Positions 45,056-55,510 of a DNA stretch of 64,000 bases are shown here, one piece after another; the first letter of the stretch is position 1, and each line of letters begins with the position of its first letter. Both the position numbers and the translations under genes were made by a program. Source of the DNA: Melioribacter roseus (GTDB lineage: Bacteria > Bacteroidota > Ignavibacteria > Ignavibacteriales > Melioribacteraceae). Location: the NCBI GenBank assembly GCA_020722065.1, contig DYLK01000007.1, forward strand, positions 1 to 64,000. Direction: 5' to 3'. The notes beneath the pieces are model-generated. The model saw nothing but the letters and a program-made list of their open reading frames with translations, ran no database searches and had not been told where the DNA came from.

Positions 45056-48000
45056 ATGAGAAATCTTAACAAATTACTGTTTTTTTTCGTTTTGACTGTT
45101 TTTTCTGCTTTCGCACAAACAACTAATTATACAAATCTCGGACAAGTAACAGATTATAACGTTTATGTTATTGGAAATTCAAATTTGTCTGGTTCCGATA
45201 TTCAGGGAAAAGTAGCAGTAGGAAGAAATGCAATTTTTGCTAACTACTCAGTTGCAGATCAAATTCCAAATTCATCAGGCAGTGAAGATGTTCTTATCGT
45301 TTCCGATTCACTTTGGTATGAAGGTGGACGAGTTTATAGCGGAAACGTTGTTTATGGCGAATTTGCAGATGTTAGTGATAATTTAATTTTAGATGGTGAA
45401 GGCGAAGTTTTACAAGGGAATCCAATAGATTTTACTGAAATCAGCTTGGAAGTTGCCGATATTTCAACTCAATGGAAATCTCTTCCGGCAAATGGTTCAG
45501 CAACTTTAGAAAATACAACTTTAATGTTAGTCGGTTCAAATGCTGGTTTGAATATCTTCGACTTAACTGCTGAAGATATTTCGAGTGCAACTGGATTAAC
45601 CATAAATTCACCCGCAGGGAGTACAGTTTTGGTTAATATTTCTGGGACTTATGTAACTTGGAGCGGCGATAACGATTTGTTAAATGTAAATCAAACAAAC
45701 GTTGTTTATAATTTTTATGAAGCAGACACTCTAATAATTAGCGATATTGCAATAAAAGGTTCAATACTTGCTCCTTTTGCAACACTAAGTTTTGTTAGCG
45801 GTCAAATTAATGGAAATGTAATTGTACATGATTTTTTTGGATTTGGACAAGTTAATTTGAGTTGGTTCCAAGGAAATGTAGAATATCAAACATCTGAAGT
45901 TATCAGTGAATGTTATGTAACAATGAGAAATACACTACAAGGATCAAGTTTTAGTTTGACACAACCTTTTTATGGAAGAACTTCTTTCTGGGGTGGAACA
46001 ATTTTAGGAACGGCTACAAATCATAGCACATCTTATTATTGTATTGATATTTCTCATTCTTTAAAATGGAATAAACCATATTCTTGGAATGATGAAATTT
46101 CAGGCCCAATTGCTTATATAACAAAAAATTATTACCCATATATTCCATATACTGGATCTAATGGACAGTTAAACAGAGAAAGAAAGGAAGCTGCGGCAAT
46201 TCAAGCTGCAATTTGGCATTTTTCAGATGGTTTTGATGTAAATACTATTCATAATAGTTATAGCGATATTAGAGAAAGAGCACTACAAATAATCCAGCAA
46301 GCAACTTCACAAAACCCACTACCAATTGCTACTTTTGTGGTTTCTCCAGCTTCTCAAGTTGTTCAAGTTGGACAAACAGCAATGATCACTATTACAATGA
46401 AAAACTCACTTGGAATTCCATTAGCAGGAATAGAAGTTACGGTTGAATCAACAGCTGGAATTGTTGACCCCTCAACTGGAATTACAGATAATAGCGGTCA
46501 ATTAGTAGTAGCAATTCATTATGATGGCTCAGAAAATGCCGAACTAACTATTTCAACTGAAAATGGAATTATTTCACCTGGGACAAGATATATTTACCCA
46601 AATAGTCAAACACTTATCACAAATCAAGAATTAATAACTTGCCTTTCTGCAACTGCTTCGGTATTTTGGTCAGATCAAGCATTACCAGGGAATGATTTTG
46701 ATTTCTATATGTACACAACATATAATTCAGATTTACCTGCAGTCCCAATAAATGCTGTAGTAGCTGATGATGAAGATATCTATTTTGGAACTAATTCAAA
46801 CGGTGTTTATAAATTTAATAGATCTGATGAAACTTTTGAATTCGTTGAAACAACAAATTTGAATATCTCTGCACTTTACAAAAATGGTGGTAATTTATTT
46901 GTTGGTTTCCAAGCAGACGGTTTTGCAGTCATAAATTCTGAAAATCAAGCAACATATTACAATTCTTCGAATTCTAATTTTGCTGGTTCAACTATTACTG
47001 CATTCGAAATGATTTCAAATGAAAATATTCTTGTTATCTCTCACGATAACGGAGTTACTTACTTTAATCTAAATACAGAAGAATTCACAAATTATAATTC
47101 CACAAATTCAACAATTTTGCCTGGAAATGTTTATGACATCACTATTGATGATAATAACGGAATTTGGGCAGCAACAGATTATGGTTTGTCGTATCTTTCT
47201 TCACTTGGTGCTACCTGGGAGAATTTTACAACAACTAATTCTGGAATAAATGGCGATTATTTACGTGCAGTTGAATTTGGAAATGGTAAAATCTTTGTTG
47301 GGACATTTTATAACGGTCTTTGTGCATTGGAAGTTGAATCTGGAGTTTGGACAAATTATTCACCTTTCATTAGTACACAACCTGTAATGAACTTATTTTT
47401 TGCCGATGACAAACTTTTCATCGCTAATTGGTCTGAAGGTTTGTATGTTTTTAACGGAGAAAACTTCAAACAATATAGCAGCGTAAATCAATACAACGCT
47501 CCAACTATAATAGAAAGTTTTGCTTTTGATGGAACTGACACTTGGTTTGGTACACAATCTGGATTAAGCCGAACAATCAACGGAATTACTTCTTCAAATG
47601 GCAATGCAGCAATTACAATCGGTGATAACGAAACTTACACTGGTGGAAGTGTTTCTTTAGATTGTGAATTAGTTCCTTCTGGTGAAATTGAATTTTTCTC
47701 ACTTTCTGGAAGTTTTCAATATAATAGCAGTGAATTAACTTATGAAAACTTTACAATTGGCGAAGTTTTGAGTGGTTGTGTAGTTAGAATGCAAGAAACT
47801 TCACCTGGTAGAATTGAATACAATATTTATTCAGAAGAACCAATTACAACAGGTGGAAAATTATTCGATTTAACTTTCACAGTAAACGAAGAATTAGCTC
47901 AACTTGGTGCTGGAATTTCGACTGTTTACGCAATGTCTTTTACTGCAGGATTAGATAATTACCTAACACACGAAGATTTAGGCATTATTTCTTGGAGTTC

Positions 48001-48892
48001 GAGCGGAACAGGAAATGCTGGAATCGGAGATGCTACTCTTGATGGTGGAATTGATATTTCAGATTTATTAGCAACTGTTCACCACTACACTTATGGTGGA
48101 ACATACACTTTGGAAGGTGATAGCTTTATTAACGGGGATGTTGATGTAACTGAACAAATTGATGGATTTGATGCTTGCTTTATTCTTTCAAGAATTACAA
48201 ACGGATGTTTTCCAGATGTTTCACAACAAATAGAACCTTCAGGCGAATTTTTGGTTAACTCAATTACATATAATACGGAAAATGACGAAGCAAGTGTAAA
48301 TCTAAATGTTGATGGAAACTTTAATAATATTACTGTTGTTTTTGAATACGATTCTACAGAAGTTGATTATTCAGCGTTTTCTTCAATTCAAGTCGGAAGT
48401 GGAAATTATGTAAATGCCACAGAAGTAAATCCAACTTCAGCTACTTTTAATTTCAATTCGCTAACTTTACAAAATTCTGAATTAGATTTAGGAAACGTAA
48501 TTTTTAATTACAATGAAACAAAAGGTGATATTTCAATTTCAACAAAATATAGTTTTGATGGTGTAAACTGGAATTACGGTCCAACAATTATTTTGTCCCC
48601 AACAGCAATTGGAGATGAATTAGTTCCAACTAAATTTAGTTTATCGCAAAACTATCCAAATCCTTTCAATCCAAGTACAACAATTAATTTTGCATTACCA
48701 ATTTCAACCGAGGTTTCACTCAAAGTATTTGATATTCTCGGTCGTGAAATTGCAACTTTAGTAAACGAACAAATGGCTCAAGGAATTCACACAATTCAAT
48801 TTGATGCAAAACATTTAGCTTCAGGTGTTTATTTCTATCAATTAGAAGCTGGAAAATTCCGCACAGTTAAAAAAATGATGCTGTTGAAATAG
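45056..48892 (+). CDS. Giant T9SS surface protein: choice-of-anchor-A, thioester, propeller, cohesin/dockerin-like domains
   Basis: 1278 residues. Signal peptide 1-21 (AFAQ). A choice-of-anchor-A domain (about 24-280, NVYVIGNSNLSGSDIQGKVAVG). A Cys-Gln thioester domain (about 283-425) with Cys329 in YYCIDISH and Gln383 in AAIQAAIWHFSDGF, the pair that forms an internal thioester in TED/TQXA adhesins. A Big_1-like Ig domain (about 425-520). Propeller blades (about 555-840). A cohesin-like domain (about 845-980), a dockerin-like segment (GDATLDGGIDISDLLATV, about 985-1065) and a second cohesin-like domain. A T9SS type A domain (last 90, NYPNPFNPSTT). It is predicted to be a cell-surface adhesin. 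A strong AAGGAG ribosome site lies 7 bases before the ATG. Confidence 0.88.
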   Translation: MRNLNKLLFFFVLTVFSAFAQTTNYTNLGQVTDYNVYVIGNSNLSGSDIQGKVAVGRNAIFANYSVADQIPNSSGSEDVLIVSDSLWYEGGRVYSGNVVYGEFADVSDNLILDGEGEVLQGNPIDFTEISLEVADISTQWKSLPANGSATLENTTLMLVGSNAGLNIFDLTAEDISSATGLTINSPAGSTVLVNISGTYVTWSGDNDLLNVNQTNVVYNFYEADTLIISDIAIKGSILAPFATLSFVSGQINGNVIVHDFFGFGQVNLSWFQGNVEYQTSEVISECYVTMRNTLQGSSFSLTQPFYGRTSFWGGTILGTATNHSTSYYCIDISHSLKWNKPYSWNDEISGPIAYITKNYYPYIPYTGSNGQLNRERKEAAAIQAAIWHFSDGFDVNTIHNSYSDIRERALQIIQQATSQNPLPIATFVVSPASQVVQVGQTAMITITMKNSLGIPLAGIEVTVESTAGIVDPSTGITDNSGQLVVAIHYDGSENAELTISTENGIISPGTRYIYPNSQTLITNQELITCLSATASVFWSDQALPGNDFDFYMYTTYNSDLPAVPINAVVADDEDIYFGTNSNGVYKFNRSDETFEFVETTNLNISALYKNGGNLFVGFQADGFAVINSENQATYYNSSNSNFAGSTITAFEMISNENILVISHDNGVTYFNLNTEEFTNYNSTNSTILPGNVYDITIDDNNGIWAATDYGLSYLSSLGATWENFTTTNSGINGDYLRAVEFGNGKIFVGTFYNGLCALEVESGVWTNYSPFISTQPVMNLFFADDKLFIANWSEGLYVFNGENFKQYSSVNQYNAPTIIESFAFDGTDTWFGTQSGLSRTINGITSSNGNAAITIGDNETYTGGSVSLDCELVPSGEIEFFSLSGSFQYNSSELTYENFTIGEVLSGCVVRMQETSPGRIEYNIYSEEPITTGGKLFDLTFTVNEELAQLGAGISTVYAMSFTAGLDNYLTHEDLGIISWSSSGTGNAGIGDATLDGGIDISDLLATVHHYTYGGTYTLEGDSFINGDVDVTEQIDGFDACFILSRITNGCFPDVSQQIEPSGEFLVNSITYNTENDEASVNLNVDGNFNNITVVFEYDSTEVDYSAFSSIQVGSGNYVNATEVNPTSATFNFNSLTLQNSELDLGNVIFNYNETKGDISISTKYSFDGVNWNYGPTIILSPTAIGDELVPTKFSLSQNYPNPFNPSTTINFALPISTEVSLKVFDILGREIATLVNEQMAQGIHTIQFDAKHLASGVYFYQLEAGKFRTVKKMMLLK

Positions 48893-48904
48893 TTCTTTTT
48901 GTGT

Positions 48905-48942
48905 AAAAGAGACAAGCTAAAAACTTGTCTCTTTTTTTTTTT
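48905..48942 (+). terminator. Intrinsic terminator after the giant surface protein
   Basis: AGAGACAAG (48908-48916) and CTTGTCTCT (48924-48932) form a nine-pair stem with a seven-base loop, followed by a run of ten or more T. Confidence 0.9.
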
Positions 48943-49004
48943 ATGCTAATTCCTACCTCTTGCTTATCTTCCATTTATAAAATTTGAAACATTCTGAGAA
49001 TAAA

Positions 49005-51008
49005 ATGAAACTCCTTCTAACTTTACTTTTCTTAATTTCACTCATTTTCGCGCAATCAAAAACCGAAATCCCTGCAATATTTGGGAATAATATGGTTCTC
49101 CAACAAAATACAGAAGTAACATTTTGGGGGAAAACCAAATCGAATTCAAATGTTGAAATTTCATCGAGTTGGGGAAATTCAACAAAAACCACTTCAGATG
49201 AATTAGGGAATTGGAAAACTAAATTACGAACACCAAATTATGGGGAAAATTTTACCATAAATCTTCAATTTTCGGATACATCAATTACTTACAAAAATGT
49301 TTTAGTTGGTGAAGTTTGGCTTTGTAGTGGACAATCAAATATGGAAATGCCACTCGCTGGTTGGCTTCCTGCGGATTCCATAGAAGGTTCCAAAAATGCG
49401 ATTGAAAATTCTTATAATCGAAATATTCGTTATTTTACAGTTGAACATCAAGTTTCTGAAAAACCTGCTTTTAATTGTTCAGGGAATTGGGTGGAACAAA
49501 ATCCCGAGACAGCAGCTTCTTTCAGTGCAACCGCATTTTTCTTCGCTCAAAATATCTATAAAGAGACAAATATTCCACTTGGGTTAATTAATTCAAGTTG
49601 GGGTGGAACTCCAGTTGAAACGTGGACAAGTGCTGAAAAGTTAGCAACAACAGAAAAATATGCGAATGTTTTGAATGATATTAACAAGAATAAAGAAGAG
49701 TTTGAAAATATTTATTCTTGGTTGAATACCAGAAATAAACAAAATGTGTATGAGAAAAAGATTAATGAGCGATGGAAAAATCTAAATTTTAACGACCAAA
49801 ATTGTTCAAAAACTGACTTTGATGATAGAAATTGGAAAAATATGAATTTGCCAACTGGTTGGGAATTAACAGAAGTCGGGAATTTTGACGGTGTTATTTG
49901 GTTCAGAAAAAAAGTAATTATTCCAAGTGAATGGAAAAACAAGGATTTAATTTTAGAATTGGGACCAATTGATGATATGGACATTACTTTCGTAAATGGA
50001 ACGAAAATTGGGAGCCACGAACAAGATGGTTTTTGGAACATGCCCAGAACTTACGAAATCCCAGCAAATCTTGTAAACGACACTTCCCTTTTAATTGCAG
50101 TTCGCGTTATTGATAACCAAGGTGGCGGCGGAATTTACGGGACATCAAATTTGTTAAATATCCATCCAAAATTCTCTACCGAAACAATTTCTATTGCTGG
50201 CGAATGGAAATATCTTCCTGTTGCAGTTTTTCTAAACAACATATTTTACTCATTTGATGTAGAAACTGAAGAATTTTTTCATATTCCGAAATTACCAGAA
50301 CAATTAAATCAAAATACGCCGACAACACTTTTTAATGGAATGATTTCTCCAATTATTCCATATACAATAAAAGGGGCAATTTGGTATCAAGGCGAATCTA
50401 ACACTGGCGAACCAGAACTTTACGCAACTCTTTTTCCTTTAATGATTTCAGATTGGCGTGAAAAATGGCAAATTGAATTTCCCTTTTACTTTGCACAAAT
50501 TGCACCTTGGGATTACGGGACTAAAATTTTTTCGCAGATTTTACGAGAATCTCAATTAAAATCTCTTAAAACACCAAAAACTGGAATGGCAGTTACTATG
50601 GATATCGCTAATTCAGAAAACGTCCATCCAGCAAAAAAACGTGAAGTTGGCGAACGGCTTTCACTTTGGGCTTTAAAAAATGAATATGGAAAGGACATTA
50701 TTCCATCTGGACCAATTTATGATTCCTTTATAATTGAGAATGATAAAATAATTCTCTCATTTTTATATGATGAGGGAATGTTTCTTAAACCAATTGACGG
50801 GAAAAATAATTTTCAAATTGCTGGAGAAGATAGAATTTTTGTTGACGCACAAGTTGAGATTAAAAATAATAAGTTGGTTGTTTCTTCTGATAAAATAAAA
50901 AATCCTAAAGCAGTTAGATATTGTTGGGATAATATTTCTTATGGAACTCTTTTTAACAACGCAAAACTTCCGGCTTCTTCATTCAGGACAGATAATTGGG
51001 AAAATTAG
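49005..51008 (+). CDS. Sialate O-acetylesterase (SASA family, SGNH-type)
   Basis: Secreted or periplasmic esterase predicted to remove acetyl groups from sialic acid or other acetylated glycans. Signal peptide 1-17 (LIFAQ). The SASA blocks are GQSNME (nucleophile Ser), INSSWGGTPVETW, WYQGESN and VHPAKKREVG with the catalytic His. A jelly-roll-like insert (about 245-390, with FRKKVIIP and GGGGIYG) splits the catalytic domain, as in SIAE homologues. 667 residues. I start at ATG 49005; the TTG at 48984 adds seven residues before the signal peptide. Its stop overlaps the convergent symporter gene by four bases. Confidence 0.88.
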   Translation: MKLLLTLLFLISLIFAQSKTEIPAIFGNNMVLQQNTEVTFWGKTKSNSNVEISSSWGNSTKTTSDELGNWKTKLRTPNYGENFTINLQFSDTSITYKNVLVGEVWLCSGQSNMEMPLAGWLPADSIEGSKNAIENSYNRNIRYFTVEHQVSEKPAFNCSGNWVEQNPETAASFSATAFFFAQNIYKETNIPLGLINSSWGGTPVETWTSAEKLATTEKYANVLNDINKNKEEFENIYSWLNTRNKQNVYEKKINERWKNLNFNDQNCSKTDFDDRNWKNMNLPTGWELTEVGNFDGVIWFRKKVIIPSEWKNKDLILELGPIDDMDITFVNGTKIGSHEQDGFWNMPRTYEIPANLVNDTSLLIAVRVIDNQGGGGIYGTSNLLNIHPKFSTETISIAGEWKYLPVAVFLNNIFYSFDVETEEFFHIPKLPEQLNQNTPTTLFNGMISPIIPYTIKGAIWYQGESNTGEPELYATLFPLMISDWREKWQIEFPFYFAQIAPWDYGTKIFSQILRESQLKSLKTPKTGMAVTMDIANSENVHPAKKREVGERLSLWALKNEYGKDIIPSGPIYDSFIIENDKIILSFLYDEGMFLKPIDGKNNFQIAGEDRIFVDAQVEIKNNKLVVSSDKIKNPKAVRYCWDNISYGTLFNNAKLPASSFRTDNWEN

Positions 51009-52384
51009 ATTTTTCTTGATTTCATTCCAACAAATTGGATAATTATTGAAACCAATAAACCGACTAACATCGGTTCTGATATTTCAGTGATTATAACTGA
51101 TAAATTTAATTGTGATTTTAATATTTGCCAAATAATTGCAATTAGCGGACTTAAAATCATCTGAAGATTGAGGTATTTTTCTGAAATTCTAATTTTCGGG
51201 AAATAGGTTGAAAATACAGGCAAAATTAATCCTGGAATAATTATTGAACCAATTACGTACCAAATTTGAATTACCGACTTAAAATAAATTGAAAGAAAAA
51301 GAGCAATAATTAACGAAATTGCAATTCCCAAACGAGTTCTAAATATTAGCGATTTTTCATCTTCATTTTTTGTAGGGAATAAATCATTCGCAAAAGTTAA
51401 GCCACTCAAAAACGAAATGCTGTTAAAACTTGAAAGAATTGTGGCAAATAATCCAACATAAAATATTCCTTTCAAACCAATTGGTAAAATTTTGTCAGCC
51501 AATAAAGGAAATGCTAATACTGGATTAATATTTTCATCCAAAATCACTCTCGCAAATAAGCCAGTTGTAGTAGTTAGTAAGTCAAAAATTGCCCAAAACC
51601 CAACTGAAATGATAATTCCCCATTTTGCGATTTTTTCATTACTTGCATTTGCACTTCTTTGATGAAATCCAGGGTCAACGAATGTCCATAATGCAATTAA
51701 AAACCAAACAAAAAGATAAATTGGAGAAACATTTTCGAGAGATAAGTAGTTTTTAGGAAGATTTTGAGCAAGAAATGAAAAGTTACCATAATTAGCAAAA
51801 AGGAATAAAAACATGATTCCAAAACCTAAAAACATTAAAATAAATTGAAATAAATCTGTGGTAAGCGTTGTTCTGAAACCACCTTTTATTAAAAATCCAC
51901 CAACAATAAGAATAGAAATTATTACTCCGTAAATTTCATTGAAATTGAATAAATGAGCGAAAAGTGTTGAAATCATTAAAAGGTATGGTGCTGGATTTAC
52001 CAATAAATAAATTAAAAATGCAGCAATTTTTGATGATTTTTCGCCGTATTCAAGTTTAATTTTTTGTGGAATCGTAAGTAACGAAGCTTTACGTATCTTT
52101 TTTGAAAAGACAAACGCAAAGATAATCGCAAAAAAATAATATGGAATTCCTTGTGTAAACCAACTAATTATTCCAAATGAGTAAGTGAATTCGCCTATTC
52201 CTAAAATTCCACCATACCAAGTTGCGACGGTTGTAGCGACAAATAGAATATATCCCATTTTTTGCGAACCAGTTAGAAAATCGCTTTTTGAATTTTTCTT
52301 CGTTTTAGTAATAAATCCAATAATGAATAGAATTATAAAGAATGATATTATTATTAAATTGTCGATATTAATCAAAATACCCAC
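51005..52384 (-). CDS. Sodium:solute symporter (SSS/SSF), predicted thiamine porter
   Basis: 459-residue inner-membrane carrier with about 13 helices and SSF features: a TTVATWYGG segment in the first core helix, GQ/GIPYYF and a later FNSISFLSG block. SSS members carry sugars, amino acids, vitamins and others. It is last in an operon headed by a TPP riboswitch and containing a TonB receptor and thiN, which implies uptake of thiamine or its pyrimidine moiety; the usual porter at this position in Bacteroidota is PnuT. It overlaps thiN by 17 bases. The substrate is inferred from context only. Confidence 0.85.
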   Translation of the reverse strand: MGILINIDNLIIISFFIILFIIGFITKTKKNSKSDFLTGSQKMGYILFVATTVATWYGGILGIGEFTYSFGIISWFTQGIPYYFFAIIFAFVFSKKIRKASLLTIPQKIKLEYGEKSSKIAAFLIYLLVNPAPYLLMISTLFAHLFNFNEIYGVIISILIVGGFLIKGGFRTTLTTDLFQFILMFLGFGIMFLFLFANYGNFSFLAQNLPKNYLSLENVSPIYLFVWFLIALWTFVDPGFHQRSANASNEKIAKWGIIISVGFWAIFDLLTTTTGLFARVILDENINPVLAFPLLADKILPIGLKGIFYVGLFATILSSFNSISFLSGLTFANDLFPTKNEDEKSLIFRTRLGIAISLIIALFLSIYFKSVIQIWYVIGSIIIPGLILPVFSTYFPKIRISEKYLNLQMILSPLIAIIWQILKSQLNLSVIITEISEPMLVGLLVSIIIQFVGMKSRKI

Positions 52385-53024
52385 TTTTTAGAGTTGTTAG
52401 AAAATCTCGCATCAATAATATTTTCCCATTTGATGATATTTTAACAGGATTTTGCATTGCCAAATTGCTCGTCCCATCTTTTTCGCCAAATGGAAGAGAT
52501 TGATTTTTTAGTTCGTATTTCAAACCAATTGTGGAAATTTTAGTGAATTCATCTAAACCATACAGAGAAATTGTTTCGCCAACTTGTGTTTTAATTGAGA
52601 TTTCGCCGTTTAGCACATTAACAATTGTTTTTTGATGAACAAGATAAAGTTGAATTTTGCCATAATATTTCAGCAAATTTCCAATGTTTCCAAAAGTGTG
52701 GTCTAATCTATCACCCGAACCACCAAAAATTATTGCTTTACTAACTTTTTTAGAAATTAGATATTTAATCGCTTTTTCAATATCTGTATCATTTTGGCGT
52801 TTTATTTGCTCTGTTTTTATTCCCATTTTTTGGTAATATTTGAAATTTTCGTTGGTAATTGAATCAAAATCACCAATTATCAGATTCGGGAGAATTCCAA
52901 TTTTTCTTGTGGAATTTGCACCGCCATCCGCTGCAATCAGAAAATCAAATCCTAATGAAAGTAATTTGATTATTTCACTTTTTCTTGGTAAATATCCATT
53001 TCCAACAATTATCGCATTTTTCAC
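52368..53024 (-). CDS. thiN: Thiamine pyrophosphokinase
   Basis: Transfers pyrophosphate from ATP to thiamine to make TPP in the cytoplasm, trapping imported vitamin. The catalytic-domain motifs are ADGGAN (about 33-38), GDFDS (51-55) and QNDTDIEKA (about 76-84), followed by GGSGDRLDH; a small C-terminal beta domain binds thiamine. 218 residues is standard. Four-base overlap with the TonB receptor upstream and 17-base overlap with the symporter downstream show a single translationally coupled operon. Confidence 0.95.
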   Translation of the reverse strand: MKNAIIVGNGYLPRKSEIIKLLSLGFDFLIAADGGANSTRKIGILPNLIIGDFDSITNENFKYYQKMGIKTEQIKRQNDTDIEKAIKYLISKKVSKAIIFGGSGDRLDHTFGNIGNLLKYYGKIQLYLVHQKTIVNVLNGEISIKTQVGETISLYGLDEFTKISTIGLKYELKNQSLPFGEKDGTSNLAMQNPVKISSNGKILLMRDFLTTLKSGYFD

Positions 53025-55486
53025 AAACTCACCGAAATTCCAGCTAAGATATTAAATTCTGCAGCGGGAAAAAATTCCTTTCCAACTGCATAATGTGAGT
53101 AAAGATTATTGAAAATATTGTTTACTTGAACGAAAATTTGTCCATTTTTAATAATTTCATTCCCTTCATAATTGTATCCCAATTTCGCATTTGCTACAAA
53201 ATACGAATCAACTTTATTATCGTTATAATCTACAAAGAATGGATATTCCGAAAGATAACTTGTTAGATTTTCATCAAAATTATCTGAATAATAACTTCCA
53301 ACATATTTTAAAATAAGTGCAGACGAAAAGCTGTTTTTTGAAGCAGAAATTACGATATTTGCTAAAATTTCGGGGAAACCACCAATTTTGTTATTTTCAA
53401 GATTAATTGAATTTTGTCCATCAATTACATGAGTTCCTTCTTGAATATAATTCTTGCTCAATGTTAAATTTGATAAAATATTCAACCAATTTGTGGGTTC
53501 AAAAGTGCTTGATAATTCAATTCCACTGTGAATAGTTTTGGGCATGTTCCCAGTAATCGCATCTCCAAAAATTCCAACTTGACCATTTTTCACAATTTCA
53601 TTCTCAAACAACATATAGTAAAAATTGGCTGAAACAAATAGATTTTTATTGCGATAATTCCAACCAAGTTCAAGATTTCTCATCGTTTCTGGTTTTACAA
53701 GTGGTTCACTAAAATCATATTTCCCATTGGAATTTTGGCGAAAATTCGGTAACTCTCCGTAATATGAACCTTCAGCATCATAATAATTTTTTAACATTGG
53801 TTCGCGACTTACTTGCGACAAACTCAAAAATAGATTCATTTTTTCGTGAATTTTATAATTAAATCCAAATCTTGGATTGAAAAATGTGTTCCCGATAGAA
53901 AAATTATTAGAAAGATATTTTTCGTTAGAAATTGAATATTTGTGATTAGCAACTTGTAATTCTAAAAGGAAATTTAGCTTGGAATTGAACTGATAATTTT
54001 CATTTACAAATAGATTGAAAATAGTTTTTCCGCCTTCGTAATAATAGAATTTCCTTTCTGGAGAAAGATTTTCGGGCAAACCATTTGCATATTTTACAAT
54101 TCCAAAATGTTCGGAATTGTGCAAACGTATTTCTGAACCGAAAGTAAATTCCCCGTTTTTGTGTTGAATTTCTAATCTCGGAATCCAACCAAATTGATTA
54201 TTATTTACAGTTGCTCTTATGATTGTATTCGTAGGATTTTGTGTGGGAGAAAATCCAAAATCACTTGTTAAACGAAGTGCGTTTGTATCAGCCCAACTTC
54301 CATCAAAATCGAAATATCCATTCCCAATTATCCAAAAAACAGCTGAATTGGCAAGAATATTTTCAGAAATTTTGATTTCATTTAATAATTCAAAATGAGG
54401 TTGCGAGTAATATTCCCTTTCTTCGCTTCGTCTTTTTGTTGACCAATCTTGATATCGATTATTTTCATAATCGTAATCCCAATAACTATAATTCTCTTTT
54501 CTAAGATTTTTATCTGAAATTACGTTTTTTGGTAAACCAAGATAAACCAAACCATCGTTAATTGGTCCACCATAAAAATTGAAATTAGTTGTAATATTTT
54601 CGTCATATCGAGCAATTGCGAAATGAAAAGATTGATAATCAGCCCAAGCTAAATCTCGATAACCAGATTTTAATGTTCTACCAAATTTGGCATAAATTGA
54701 ATATTTATTATCAATCAAACCGCTTGCCGCTGAAATTTGAAACTGGCGTATATTAAAACTCCCAAAATTTGATGAAAATTTTATTTCCTTTTTATTTGAA
54801 AATGGTGAAGTAATTACATTTATTGAGCCTCCAATCGAAGGATAACCAATTAAACTATTACCAGCTCCACGTTGTACTTGAATTAAATCTGTATTGGAAA
54901 GTAAATCGGGCATATCAATCCAATAAACATTGTGATCTTCTGGGTCATTTTGTGGAATTCCATTTACAGAAATTGAAATTCGGCGTTGTTCAAATCCACG
55001 AATATTTAGGAAGGAATAACCGAGCGACCCACCGTCATCTGAATAAAATGTGGTTGAAGGAAGATTGCTGAGAATTTCGGGAATTGATTGGTTAGAAAAA
55101 TTTTCTTCAATAAAATTGCTTTTCAATTCAGAAAAACCTGCAGATTTTTCATCATTCTTTCCCGCAAAACCTTGAATTACAATTGATTGTGTAGAAAGAA
55201 TTTTCGGTTTTAAGGCAATCAAAATGCTTTTGCTTAAAAGTCTGGCAGAAACTTTTTCGGTAGAAAATCCAATGTAAGAAACTAAAATGAAATCATTCAT
55301 TTTAAGATTGGTAAGAATAAATTCACCGTTTTTATCAGTTACGGTTCCAAAAGATGAATTTTCAACTTGAACATTGGCGCCAACAAGAATTTCACCATTT
55401 TCTGAATTTACGACTTTCCCTTTCAAATTTAAATCTTGAGCAAAAATAGCCGTGCATACAAAAAGAATTACAAACAATTTTTTCAT
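53021..55486 (-). CDS. TonB-dependent outer-membrane receptor, predicted thiamine/TPP uptake
   Basis: 821 residues. Signal peptide 1-16 (AIFAQ), a CarboxypepD-regulatory-like domain (about 20-105), plug domain (about 120-230, with FLNIRGFEQRRISISVNG and VQRGAGNSLIGYPSIGGSINV) and a 22-strand barrel to a terminal ISVSL strand. This architecture is common in Bacteroidota-type receptors without a SusD partner. The TPP riboswitch in its 5' leader and thiN downstream identify thiamine or a phosphate ester as the probable ligand. Start ATG 55486 follows an AAAGGAG sequence about 9 bases upstream (complement of 55495-55501). Confidence 0.9.
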   Translation of the reverse strand: MKKLFVILFVCTAIFAQDLNLKGKVVNSENGEILVGANVQVENSSFGTVTDKNGEFILTNLKMNDFILVSYIGFSTEKVSARLLSKSILIALKPKILSTQSIVIQGFAGKNDEKSAGFSELKSNFIEENFSNQSIPEILSNLPSTTFYSDDGGSLGYSFLNIRGFEQRRISISVNGIPQNDPEDHNVYWIDMPDLLSNTDLIQVQRGAGNSLIGYPSIGGSINVITSPFSNKKEIKFSSNFGSFNIRQFQISAASGLIDNKYSIYAKFGRTLKSGYRDLAWADYQSFHFAIARYDENITTNFNFYGGPINDGLVYLGLPKNVISDKNLRKENYSYWDYDYENNRYQDWSTKRRSEEREYYSQPHFELLNEIKISENILANSAVFWIIGNGYFDFDGSWADTNALRLTSDFGFSPTQNPTNTIIRATVNNNQFGWIPRLEIQHKNGEFTFGSEIRLHNSEHFGIVKYANGLPENLSPERKFYYYEGGKTIFNLFVNENYQFNSKLNFLLELQVANHKYSISNEKYLSNNFSIGNTFFNPRFGFNYKIHEKMNLFLSLSQVSREPMLKNYYDAEGSYYGELPNFRQNSNGKYDFSEPLVKPETMRNLELGWNYRNKNLFVSANFYYMLFENEIVKNGQVGIFGDAITGNMPKTIHSGIELSSTFEPTNWLNILSNLTLSKNYIQEGTHVIDGQNSINLENNKIGGFPEILANIVISASKNSFSSALILKYVGSYYSDNFDENLTSYLSEYPFFVDYNDNKVDSYFVANAKLGYNYEGNEIIKNGQIFVQVNNIFNNLYSHYAVGKEFFPAAEFNILAGISVSL

Positions 55487-55510
55487 TATAAACTCCTTTA
55501 GAAAAGATTT

